The notes below the pieces were generated by a model. That model was not told the origin of the DNA. It made no database searches and was given only the letters and a program-made list of their open reading frames with translations. A stretch of 27,859 bases of DNA from Lachnospiraceae bacterium (GTDB taxonomy: Bacteria; Bacillota_A; Clostridia; Lachnospirales; Lachnospiraceae): positions 1 to 27,859 of the forward strand of contig JAGBNT010000043.1 in the NCBI GenBank assembly GCA_017634255.1, given 5' to 3'. Below, one piece after another: positions 1 through 7,511 of the stretch (its first letter is position 1; the number at the start of each line of letters is the position of its first letter). The translations under genes were made by a program, and so were the position numbers.

Positions 1-3000
1 ATCAGCCTCTTCATAGCCCGGCAGGACATTCCCGAAGATATCCTTTTTAACAGGCTCCAGGAGGAGCAGGAAGGAACGCACATCTATAATTCCGCTGGAG
101 CCGTATTTTTTTCTCCAGGCTCTCATCTGTTCAGAGCTTAATGCATCGTCCGTTTTGTTGAAGCTCCTCTTTATCATGACCCTTGTCCTGACATCCTCAT
201 CATTGGTATAGATGAAGTTCTCCGTCATATCCCTCTTTTCGAGATTAAATTCTGCCTGCTCTATTTCCTCAGGGGTGAAGAGCTCTATACCGTTTTGTGA
301 GGCAAAGACCTTTGCTTCGTCAGTGAGGAGCGAGGCATCCAGAGTATTTACAAACTTCTTTAAATTATCGGAGTAGGTCAAATAATCGCCATACTTTGCT
401 GAATAGGCCTCAACTGCCTTATTTTTCTCCTTGGCATCCTTTATGGCATTGATCCTGTCGAGCTCCTTCTGATTTTCAATATCCAGCTTTTCTAAAAAGA
501 GATTCAGCTTATCAAATTCCTTGCGCTTATCAGTAACATAGGATGTCCTGGTCTTCTGTATCTGGTTCGCTGACAGGACGTCCTCGTAGAAGGCCTCTTT
601 TCCCAGTCTGACCTTGTCCGCCATGAAGTTCTCAAGATATTGCTTCTTTGCCTCCACACTCTTATGCTCCGCGGGAATCTCTATGTCCTTGCCGTCCTCG
701 TAGGCTCCGACGCTCGGGGTGATTATTTCAAGGCACTTAAAGAGCTTGCTTAAGACAGGATTGCCCGTGATATTTAAGTGGAGCTTTTCCTTTTCCTCTG
801 CGGTCAGGCCTTCCCCCTCAAATACGCTCTGATATTCCTTATAGAGCTCTAAAAAGCCCTGAAGGCGGCTTAACTGCTCCCTGAGCTCCCAGTGCTTTTC
901 ATTTCCGAAGCCAAAGAGCACCTTATCGTCGAGCATCTCCTCTGAAAAGGTGAACTCAGCCATTTCCTTTCCGATCATTATGAGAGCCTGGTTGCGTACC
1001 TTCTCGTCCTTGGAGGTTATGTCATCCATATCACGCCTGTTCTTGTACCAGGCGGCACGGTACTCATCCTTCGGAGCTCCGTTAGCATCATATTCGATAC
1101 GCCTTAAGGTCTTTTTGAAGCTTAAGAACAGCTTCTTTGACTTTTCGTCTTTCCCGTAGCGGTTCTCCCAGTTGCCGGGATCGTTGGCACTTACACGGTT
1201 ATCCAGCTCTTTCGCATTAAGCTTAAGCCTGATACGTGCCTTCTCCTGAAGCTCGCCGTATTCAGCGGGCATAAGAGCTTTAAGCGGATCCTGGACTGTC
1301 CTGTACTTAGCCACATCCTTCTGCATGACCTTTTTATGACGTTCAAAGAGAGCATTAATGTCCTCATCCGCTCCAAGGGCAGACATCTTCTGCGTTTGCA
1401 CCTGACCCACCAGAAAGTCTAAATAATCGGGTACCCTCTCCTCCTTATTCTTGGGGTTCCTCACGTGTTCGGTATCGATCTCTATCCCGCAGTTCCTGTA
1501 GTGCTGAAGGGCGATCTCCGCCTCTCCGAAGGGAGGGTCATGATCCTCCCATCCATCAAGTACATTTTTTGTAAAATCCTTCGCCCCTTCATAGAACCTG
1601 TCATTTCCCTTTACGAGTACGCTGTGGGGATCCTCGAGAAGAATGTCGTACTTTTCATAATTCGTCACCATCCCCTCTGTCGCCTTTCCATAGGTCCTTA
1701 GCTGGACCACCTGCTCTTCGGTAAGCTGGACTCCCCAGGCGCGCAGGTTGTCAAGGTAGGTGTTCATATCCATTCCGATATAGACGAGGCTCCTGTTTCT
1801 CCAGTACTCCTCGCTCTTTATATCCGGGTTTTCAGGAAGCCTTAGCTTCTCGATATTTTCCGGGGTCATGGCGAGAAGCTCTTTTAAGAGCGGCATCAGG
1901 TTCTCCTCTATCATCTTCTTCCTGAATTCCTCGGGAGTGTGCTCAGTGGGCACATACTGCATGACCATGGTAAAATTCTCAAGGTTCTTCCATTTTTTCA
2001 AGGGATCGCTGATGGACATGGATATCCTGTCGGTATGCCTTTGAAGTATCGGAGCTTTTGCGTCTTTATTATACTCTTCAGCCTGCTCCTTTGCCTTTTC
2101 AAAAACCTCTTTCCTGTTCTGTTCTGACATCTTCATGTACTCTTTTATCTGGGCGGCATCACTCTTGGCTTGTCTGTATTCCCTGTATTTTGCTATAAAA
2201 GCAGCCGCCGGCATCTTTACATATGTCAGATTGTGTGCCAGATCGCGCTCAAGTCTCTGCCTTTCCGCCAATGTCTCAGGAGTACGATCGTTCTTAAGCT
2301 CCTCTAAGCGCGCCAGGGCTTTCACCCTGTCGTTTGCCACGATAGTCTCCTCAACGCAGTCGCCCAGGGCCTTGAAGGAGATTATCTCCATCATGTCCTT
2401 GTGTCCCTCTCCGTTTAAGAAGTCCGCGGTCTGCTTGGACACCGTCTCCCGCCTGCCCGTGACAAGGTCTATAAATTCCCTGTAATAGCCCGCATGCTGG
2501 TTCACCATCTGTATCCTTCTGTTGAGCCGCATGATATTGTTCTTAAGAGTCCCCTTTTTCATATCCCCCTGGGCTCTTCTGAGCTGCTCGAGGTAGTCCT
2601 TCTGCTTTGCAACAAGCTCATCTCTTACAGCATAAGCCTTTTGTATCTCATTTACGGCAGTATTGAGCTCTGCCCCGAATAGCTCCTGATAGGCCTCGTC
2701 TTCCTCCATCTGGATGACTATGGAGGCCATTGCCTCATGGCTGTCGGAAACCTTGTCCCCTGTATAGCTCTTTGCGATATTTACCTGCTCGTCATTTATG
2801 TATTTGTTAAAGAAATGGTTTCTCGCCGTTTCGAAATTGGTCTTGCGCTCCGTCCTTTTGGCCTCGCGGATAGACTTATTGTCGCTCTCTGTCATCAGGG
2901 AGACCGTTCCCTCCTCTATGTCCACTTTGACTCCGTGAAGCTCGAGATGGGTATTTATGACGTTTCCTAAGTCCTCCGCCAGATTGACCCTGAAATTGAG

Positions 3001-3720
3001 CTTCATCTTTGCCTCATCGGACAGGCTCGCGAAAAAGTTGGGGTACCGATCCTGTAAGTCCCCAAACATGTCGAGCTTCCTCTTAAGCTCAAAGAGCTCG
3101 GCTATATGCTTTGACATATAGTCGTCTGTCAGTATCTCCTCATTTATCTCAAAATCATTTATGGATTTTACGTATAGCGTGAGTACGGGATCTCCGGCTA
3201 CATCCTCTCCTTCCACGGGCTGACCTACTCCGTTTAAGAAATTCTCCGCCACATAGTTGGTCATTGCCTCCTTTTCACGGACTGTGCATACGTCCGCATT
3301 CTTAAAGGTCTTTTTCGCCGTTGAAATGGCCTTCTCCTCCTTCGAGGACCACTTGCTCTCCCGGGTGGCGACAGCGAGCTTTTGCTTGAATACCTTTGTG
3401 GTAGGCCAGTTTATGACTGCCCAGTCGCCCTCGGCAACCTCCTCGGTCTTTATCTTAAGCTTCAGGTTCTCATCCTGCGAGGTCTCTAAGATATGCTCGT
3501 AGTAGTCCTGCTCACTGACCTGAACGAAATCCTTCTTGTTCACCTCGTTCTTCTTCTGACCGCCCATCATATCGTTCAGCTTCTTATTGATATTGAGCAC
3601 CCTGCCAGGAGCTTCATTAAACTGCTTTTTGAGCTGGTTTTTCTCGAGTTGGAATTTTCTGGTGATGTTGGTTTGAGTATTGGTTCTCTGGATATTTACT
3701 TCATTATCGCCTTCAGCCAT
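1..3720 (-). CDS. Giant hydrophilic protein of unknown function (C-terminus outside window)
   Basis: This is an unbroken minus-strand frame of 1240 codons. It starts at an ATG at 3718-3720 behind a good ribosome binding site (AAAGGAG, about 6 bases upstream) and runs off the left edge, so the real protein is longer. I do not recognise a family. The product begins MAEGDNEVNIQRTNTQ and is dominated by Lys, Glu, Asp and Asn. I count only about four cysteines in 1240 residues and see no signal peptide, no convincing membrane segment and no nucleotide-binding motif. Long helical, possibly coiled-coil stretches alternate with short acidic linkers, for instance around residues 380-450, 520-600 and 1060-1110. 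It lies 153 bp downstream of the GNAT gene on the same strand, so it may be read through from that operon or from its own weak promoter. A structural, effector-like or scaffold role is possible, but nothing in the sequence decides it. The frame is certain; the function is unknown. Confidence 0.85.
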   Translation of the reverse strand, partial: MAEGDNEVNIQRTNTQTNITRKFQLEKNQLKKQFNEAPGRVLNINKKLNDMMGGQKKNEVNKKDFVQVSEQDYYEHILETSQDENLKLKIKTEEVAEGDWAVINWPTTKVFKQKLAVATRESKWSSKEEKAISTAKKTFKNADVCTVREKEAMTNYVAENFLNGVGQPVEGEDVAGDPVLTLYVKSINDFEINEEILTDDYMSKHIAELFELKRKLDMFGDLQDRYPNFFASLSDEAKMKLNFRVNLAEDLGNVINTHLELHGVKVDIEEGTVSLMTESDNKSIREAKRTERKTNFETARNHFFNKYINDEQVNIAKSYTGDKVSDSHEAMASIVIQMEEDEAYQELFGAELNTAVNEIQKAYAVRDELVAKQKDYLEQLRRAQGDMKKGTLKNNIMRLNRRIQMVNQHAGYYREFIDLVTGRRETVSKQTADFLNGEGHKDMMEIISFKALGDCVEETIVANDRVKALARLEELKNDRTPETLAERQRLERDLAHNLTYVKMPAAAFIAKYREYRQAKSDAAQIKEYMKMSEQNRKEVFEKAKEQAEEYNKDAKAPILQRHTDRISMSISDPLKKWKNLENFTMVMQYVPTEHTPEEFRKKMIEENLMPLLKELLAMTPENIEKLRLPENPDIKSEEYWRNRSLVYIGMDMNTYLDNLRAWGVQLTEEQVVQLRTYGKATEGMVTNYEKYDILLEDPHSVLVKGNDRFYEGAKDFTKNVLDGWEDHDPPFGEAEIALQHYRNCGIEIDTEHVRNPKNKEERVPDYLDFLVGQVQTQKMSALGADEDINALFERHKKVMQKDVAKYRTVQDPLKALMPAEYGELQEKARIRLKLNAKELDNRVSANDPGNWENRYGKDEKSKKLFLSFKKTLRRIEYDANGAPKDEYRAAWYKNRRDMDDITSKDEKVRNQALIMIGKEMAEFTFSEEMLDDKVLFGFGNEKHWELREQLSRLQGFLELYKEYQSVFEGEGLTAEEKEKLHLNITGNPVLSKLFKCLEIITPSVGAYEDGKDIEIPAEHKSVEAKKQYLENFMADKVRLGKEAFYEDVLSANQIQKTRTSYVTDKRKEFDKLNLFLEKLDIENQKELDRINAIKDAKEKNKAVEAYSAKYGDYLTYSDNLKKFVNTLDASLLTDEAKVFASQNGIELFTPEEIEQAEFNLEKRDMTENFIYTNDEDVRTRVMIKRSFNKTDDALSSEQMRAWRKKYGSSGIIDVRSFLLLLEPVKKDIFGNVLPGYEEAD

Positions 3721-3781
3721 TGTTTTTCTCCTTTGCGTTAATGAGGCGCTCCCGCTGCCCCGAAGATAATATATTCATTAA

Positions 3782-3810
3782 ATAATACGTATTGATGCTT
3801 TATGTTGGCA
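3782..3810 (-). promoter_or_regulatory. Weak candidate promoter for the giant gene
   Basis: On the minus strand a TGCCAA box (3805-3810) is separated by 17 bp from a TATTAT box (3782-3787), about 60 bp upstream of the giant gene's start. The -10 box is good and the -35 box is poor. No terminator-like hairpin is visible between the GNAT stop and this point, so readthrough from the upstream operon is equally possible. Confidence 0.3.
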
Positions 3811-3873
3811 GCACGCTCCAGAACTGTCTGAGCCTTTTATATTTTGCATTGCTTCTATGACCCAATTCACACC

Positions 3874-4725
3874 TCACATCCGGACGAAGCTGTAGGTCAC
3901 CGGCTCAGCACCTTTAAACAGATATTGTATGAGCTTATACGACGTAGCATTGGTCGCCAGCATCGCCGTCTTCATCTGCGGCGGATACTTCCCCTTAAGC
4001 CCCTTGAACGAGCTCTCTATCATCTTTATCATATCCTTGGGATTTTGCAGCGACGACCACAGCGCCGGGATCCTCAGCATCTCCTCGTCCACATTCTCCA
4101 CCGCCAGATACGCATTTACCGAATCTTCATCCACGACGCAGTAGCTCGTCTCCCCGTCAATATTATCGGAGGTCAGCCCTCCCTCCGGCAGAGCCAGCCC
4201 CTCGTTAATGCTCCTGTTTGCAGCAGCCTTTAAAAGAGTATCGGGAACACTGTCAAAGGAATAGATATCCCCATTCGGCTTAGCTTCTCCTGCTTTGCCG
4301 CTTACAATTATATCCGCTATATCCGTCATGTAATACGCCGGAAAATTTGCCTGCTCCTGCCTGAAGCCCATGGATGTAAAAAAGGGCTTCAATGACATGT
4401 TGTCCTCATTTTGCAGAGTGTATTCAGCCTTTATGACCAGATGCTGATCCGCCTCATCCAGAATATCCTCGAGCTTCCATATCAAAGCCCTTCCGGCTCC
4501 CTCTAACCTGTAATCCGGATGCACGTAAAGGGAAGCTATGACGAAGCTTTCGGTCTCGGTGTCCACCATTCCTGCCAGGACTCCCACCGCCACATTGTCC
4601 ATCACCGCTGCCAGCACCGTCATCGGCATGCCCTTTGCCAAAAGATCCGACACCTCCGGCAGCATCATTACCGACGCATTTTCATATTGCTCTTCCGTTA
4701 CCGCTATTACATTGATATCACTCAT
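3874..4725 (-). CDS. GNAT-family N-acetyltransferase, two-lobed
   Basis: A 283-residue protein whose first ~135 residues form a GNAT (Gcn5-related) acetyltransferase domain. The strand before motif A reads FVIASLYVHPDY and the acetyl-CoA pyrophosphate loop is RLEGAGRA at about residues 73-80, matching the R/Q-x-x-G-x-G/A signature. Such enzymes transfer acetyl from acetyl-CoA to an amine or protein N-terminus in the cytoplasm; the acceptor cannot be read from sequence. The C-terminal ~145 residues are longer than a minimal GNAT (~150 residues in total) and may be a second, degenerate GNAT lobe; this is an inference from length and hydrophobic pattern. The ATG follows AGGAGAG at good spacing. 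It lies 39 bp after the 98-residue gene and 153 bp before the giant protein, so it may belong with either; acetylation of one of these neighbours is speculative. Confidence 0.8.
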   Translation of the reverse strand: MSDINVIAVTEEQYENASVMMLPEVSDLLAKGMPMTVLAAVMDNVAVGVLAGMVDTETESFVIASLYVHPDYRLEGAGRALIWKLEDILDEADQHLVIKAEYTLQNEDNMSLKPFFTSMGFRQEQANFPAYYMTDIADIIVSGKAGEAKPNGDIYSFDSVPDTLLKAAANRSINEGLALPEGGLTSDNIDGETSYCVVDEDSVNAYLAVENVDEEMLRIPALWSSLQNPKDMIKMIESSFKGLKGKYPPQMKTAMLATNATSYKLIQYLFKGAEPVTYSFVRM

Positions 4726-4764
4726 TTTCTCTCCTCTTGCTTTCTGTTGCTTTATATTGCTCCG

Positions 4765-5061
4765 TCACTCTTCCCAGAAGTGTGTGGGCTTATTCGTCTT
4801 TTCCTGATCGTGCTCGATCATCTCTATGCACCTTTTTCTAAGATATTCCCTTATCGGCTCTCCTGTAAGGGAGCGCACCATCAGCGCCTCCATTATCTCC
4901 TCCTGCTGCATCTTCGTCATGCTGTAGGTCTTGTTGAAAAATTCATTAACCGTCATCTTGCAGATAACTCCGCCGATGATCTCATCGACTATCGTATCCG
5001 CTATATCTATCTTATTGTCTCTTATAAACCATTCAATCCACTGCTCATAGGAACATCTCAT
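4765..5061 (-). CDS. Small protein of unknown function, coupled to the diguanylate cyclase gene
   Basis: A 98-residue, mostly helical, charged protein beginning MRCSYEQWIEWFIRD. I recognise no domain, and there is no signal peptide or membrane segment. Its ATG overlaps the TGA of the upstream GGDEF gene by four bases (ATGA) and is preceded by GGGGAAAAG, a pattern typical of translational coupling, so its amount should track the cyclase. This position suggests an accessory or regulatory partner of the cyclase, but that is only context. The coding call rests on the overlap, the ribosome binding site and codon usage like that of its neighbours. It is followed by the GNAT gene after 39 bp. Confidence 0.75.
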   Translation of the reverse strand: MRCSYEQWIEWFIRDNKIDIADTIVDEIIGGVICKMTVNEFFNKTYSMTKMQQEEIMEALMVRSLTGEPIREYLRKRCIEMIEHDQEKTNKPTHFWEE

Positions 5062-7058
5062 GCCTTTTCCCCTCTTACTATATTTTCCCGCCTGCTTTTC
5101 TTCGCCTCGTAGAGCTTCATATCGGCCTCCTTAAAGCAGTCCATGGGGCTGGTGTTCTTCTGCCTGGTAAAGACATAGCAGCCCATGGAGATATCCACGT
5201 AATACAGCTTTCCATTGGTCTCGTTCTCCTCGGCGCAAAACTTTTTTATGCTCGCCTTGAACTCCTCCTCGTCAAAGTCCTCCTCTACGTTAAAAAGCCC
5301 CATAAACTCGTCTCCCCCTGTCCTGCCTATCGGAGCCCCTTCCGGCAGTGACCAGAGAGCGATGTCCGCAGCCGCCCTTATGGCGTAATCTCCCTCCACA
5401 TGTCCGAAGGTATCATTTATCTGCTTTAAATGGTCGAGGTCGAACATGACCGCGGCAAAGCGGCTTCCGAAGGGTCTTTCCTCTATGTATTCCGCTATCT
5501 TCCTGATAACTCCGGTCCGGTTTAAAAGCCCGGTAAGCATATCGTGGCTGGCGGAATAGTCCAGGATAAGATTTTGCTGCTCCAGCTTTTCCTGAGTCTT
5601 CTGCTGCTCCAGCGCCAGGAAAAGATATCTTAATGCCGAGCCCATCTCCAAAGACACTGTGTAATAGTACATAAAATCGGAAAGCTCCAGCTTTACGCTC
5701 CAGCTTCCGTATTGTATATTGTCGTGAAACAGGATATAGGTGCTCCATATCTTTCCCGGGAATACATGGGGTATGTGCTTCCTCGTACCGGTCCTTTCGC
5801 TGCCCCTGTCCGCATAGAGGCAGGGAGCATCCTTAAGGTCATAGACATCTCCTCCGTCTGGCTTTTGTATCATGACTATCCTCTGCCTGTCTAATATGAA
5901 GCCCTTGTGATTCCTCTTCATTACCGTAGGCTCATCGAGGAGGGTAAACATGGATTCCTCCACTCCGATTATGGAAAGACCTCTGCTTAAGCGGAGTAAG
6001 AAATCCTTTAAGGTCACCGGCGTTACAAGGAGGCTTCTAAGCAGGAGGGTCGCCTTCATCTCTCGGACCTCCCGCATCTTCAGCTCTTCATAGCTGGTAA
6101 ATTCCTCTTCCGCATTTTTCTCTTCGATCTTCGGAAGCTGCCTTACTCCCCCGTTGCAGCCGCAGGAGCATCTTATGATCCTGGTCGGCTTTATGATCTT
6201 GGGGCTCGCCTGTCCTTTTTCGATAAATTCATATGCCCTATTTACAGCCGCATCCGCAACACCATCGTAGTCCTGCCGCATGGTCGTAAGCGGCGGCTCC
6301 ATTATCCCCGCCACCGGAATGTCGTCATATCCGGTTATCAGAAGATCCTCTCCTATTTTCAGCCCGAATTTTTTTGCCGCCCTGTAGAGCGCCACCGTCA
6401 TCTCATCGTTGGCTGCCGCTACTGCCTCGAGCTTCCTTCCTAAGAGCCGTTCCGCCTGCCTGTCGCAGAGCGAAGTAAAATTCCCGTATTCCACGAGCTC
6501 CTCGTCAAATTCTATTCCGTGCTCCTCTAAGGAGGCGCGGTAGGCGGAGAGCCTCGTCAGCGCGTTGGGTATATTTTTCGGTCCGGTAAGAAAGCCTATC
6601 CTCCGGCAGCCGTGTACCTCTATCAGGTGATCCACCATGGTCTTTACACCATAGAACTGGTCTATCATGATCCCGATCTCCCTGTCGTTTTCAATATTCT
6701 CTCCGATCACTATCTTCGGAACATTCGGCAGGCTTCTTAAAAAATCATGAAGCTCTATACCGTATTCGGCGGCATATATCGTGTCGCTCGAAATGATAAG
6801 GACATCGGCATCATCGAAATTACTGTATGAGAAAAGTGAGAAATATTGAAGGCTCAGGGCATCCTCCTGCTCTGAATAGCCCTCCAGGTAGCGCGCCACA
6901 TCCATGCCAAGATATAGATGTATCTCCGCCCCCCTTGCCTGAAGTCTTTTTGTGATCGCTGTTACTATCGTCCGCGAAAAATCAGAATGAAAGCTCCCTG
7001 CCAGAATACCTATGACGGGGTGCGAATGTCTTCCTGCAGCAGTTTCTTCCTTAGACAT
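5058..7058 (-). CDS. Cytosolic LacI-type sensor fused to a GGDEF diguanylate cyclase
   Basis: A 666-residue protein that probably makes cyclic di-GMP from two GTP. Residues ~14-295 match the ligand-binding fold of LacI/RbsB proteins (HPVIGILAGSFHSDFSR near the start; IGFLTGP, ANDEMTVALYRAAKK and LLITGYDD further on), but there is no DNA-binding HTH, no signal peptide and no membrane segment. A cysteine cluster CSCGC follows at ~297-301, then a GAF-like region, a short coiled coil and a GGDEF domain from ~501 with DLDHLKQINDTFGH and an intact GGDEF at 581-585. No RxxD inhibitory site is visible five residues before GGDEF. I chose the ATG at 7058, preceded by AAGGG at 8-base spacing, over an upstream GTG at 7124 that would add 22 unlikely residues (MSVCCRTDMLTC...) with no ribosome binding site. 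A small ligand, perhaps a sugar or nucleoside, presumably controls cyclase output. Confidence 0.88.
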   Translation of the reverse strand: MSKEETAAGRHSHPVIGILAGSFHSDFSRTIVTAITKRLQARGAEIHLYLGMDVARYLEGYSEQEDALSLQYFSLFSYSNFDDADVLIISSDTIYAAEYGIELHDFLRSLPNVPKIVIGENIENDREIGIMIDQFYGVKTMVDHLIEVHGCRRIGFLTGPKNIPNALTRLSAYRASLEEHGIEFDEELVEYGNFTSLCDRQAERLLGRKLEAVAAANDEMTVALYRAAKKFGLKIGEDLLITGYDDIPVAGIMEPPLTTMRQDYDGVADAAVNRAYEFIEKGQASPKIIKPTRIIRCSCGCNGGVRQLPKIEEKNAEEEFTSYEELKMREVREMKATLLLRSLLVTPVTLKDFLLRLSRGLSIIGVEESMFTLLDEPTVMKRNHKGFILDRQRIVMIQKPDGGDVYDLKDAPCLYADRGSERTGTRKHIPHVFPGKIWSTYILFHDNIQYGSWSVKLELSDFMYYYTVSLEMGSALRYLFLALEQQKTQEKLEQQNLILDYSASHDMLTGLLNRTGVIRKIAEYIEERPFGSRFAAVMFDLDHLKQINDTFGHVEGDYAIRAAADIALWSLPEGAPIGRTGGDEFMGLFNVEEDFDEEEFKASIKKFCAEENETNGKLYYVDISMGCYVFTRQKNTSPMDCFKEADMKLYEAKKSRRENIVRGEKA

Positions 7059-7171
7059 AAACAAAACCCTTAAAACTATTACGTAACTACAAGTCAGCAT
7101 ATCTGTCCGGCAACATACGGACACAAAATTCCTACTTTAGTTTAAACTGATTGCCGTTGATTCGCAAGTAT

Positions 7172-7208
7172 AGCAAACGACAAAAGTCTTTTCGTTTTGT
7201 CGTTTGCT
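7172..7208. repeat. Perfect 14-bp inverted repeat, copy 1 of a 34-bp dispersed element
   Basis: AGCAAACGACAAAA (7172-7185) is the exact reverse complement of TTTTGTCGTTTGCT (7195-7208), with a 9-base loop. The segment 7175-7208 matches 25381-25414 in the same orientation at 30 of 34 positions, so this is a dispersed palindromic element and not a chance hairpin. Confidence 0.8.
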
Positions 7209-7262
7209 GCGCCGGATTTTAGCCGCTGAAAGCGGCATATTTCCTTATAAAATCCGTGCGCA
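7208..7262. repeat. Nested hairpin (outer 14-bp stem enclosing a 6-bp stem)
   Basis: TGCGC plus CGGATTTTA (7208-7221) pairs with TAAAATCCG (7248-7256) and GCGCA (7258-7262) with a single bulged T at 7257. Inside lies GCCGCT-GAA-AGCGGC (7222-7236). It directly abuts the preceding palindrome. Confidence 0.75.
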
Positions 7263-7274
7263 TCCTCGCGGAGC

Positions 7275-7313
7275 TTTATAGTAAACGAAATTTTTAATTT
7301 CGTTTACTATAAA
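7275..7313. repeat. Perfect 18-bp inverted repeat
   Basis: Positions 7275-7292 and 7296-7313 are perfect reverse complements around a three-base centre; the core of the arm is AGTAAACGAAA. The AT-rich arms and tiny loop make this nearly a perfect palindrome and a potential cruciform. It is the third element in the cluster. Confidence 0.8.
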
Positions 7314-7332
7314 ATGGGGGATAAAAGGGAGG

Positions 7333-7361
7333 GAGCCGCTTAAGATCTACTTAAGCGGCTC
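7333..7361. terminator. 12-bp stem-loop, possible terminator of the ddl operon
   Basis: GAGCCGCTTAAG (7333-7344) pairs perfectly with CTTAAGCGGCTC (7350-7361) around ATCTA. It lies 151 bp beyond the ddl stop codon. On the minus strand the stem is followed by a C/T-rich run with only four consecutive T, and on the plus strand a T-run begins 11 bases after the stem, so it is not a textbook intrinsic terminator in either direction. Confidence 0.4.
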
Positions 7362-7424
7362 AGCATGAAAAAGATTTTTTATAAAACAAAAAGTTTGAGG
7401 AATGATCGAAACTGTTTGTATCTG

Positions 7425-7478
7425 TTGTATACATAATACACACAGCTTGTTAATAAATAACTATTATTTTGTATACAA
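7425..7478. promoter_or_regulatory. Pair of TTGTATACA sites, possible GntR-type operators
   Basis: TTGTATACA at 7425-7433 and the perfect palindrome TTGTATACAA at 7469-7478 lie in the AT-rich region upstream of the cyclase gene. The second fits the TNGT-N(2-3)-ACNA pattern known for FadR-subfamily GntR regulators. No GntR gene is in the window, so the assignment is only by motif. Confidence 0.3.
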
Positions 7479-7511
7479 TTTGTGAACATAATGTAACAAT
7501 TCGTTGCTCAT

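Larger units (their letters stand above)
7059..7511. other. Gene-free 453-bp stretch rich in palindromes
   Basis: I see no credible coding sequence here. The left part (7172-7361) holds four successive stem-loops, listed separately. The AT-rich right part (about 7370-7511) should carry the promoter of the cyclase gene and two TTGTATACA sites. No clean U-tract terminator for the ddl operon, whose last stop codon is at 7512, is evident. Confidence 0.7.

Noticed and set aside
3844..4233. Plus-strand open frame of 129 codons opposite the GNAT gene
   Set aside because: It is rich in His, Arg and Leu as expected for the shadow of a gene on the other strand, has no ribosome binding site and matches nothing.
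4519..5112. Plus-strand open frame of 197 codons
   Set aside because: It runs across two minus-strand genes and the gap between them, has shadow-type composition (His/Arg/Leu-rich) and no family resemblance.
7059..7124. Upstream GTG start for the cyclase gene
   Set aside because: It adds 22 residues unlike any LacI-type N-terminus and has no ribosome binding site, whereas the ATG at 7058 has AAGGG at 8-base spacing.
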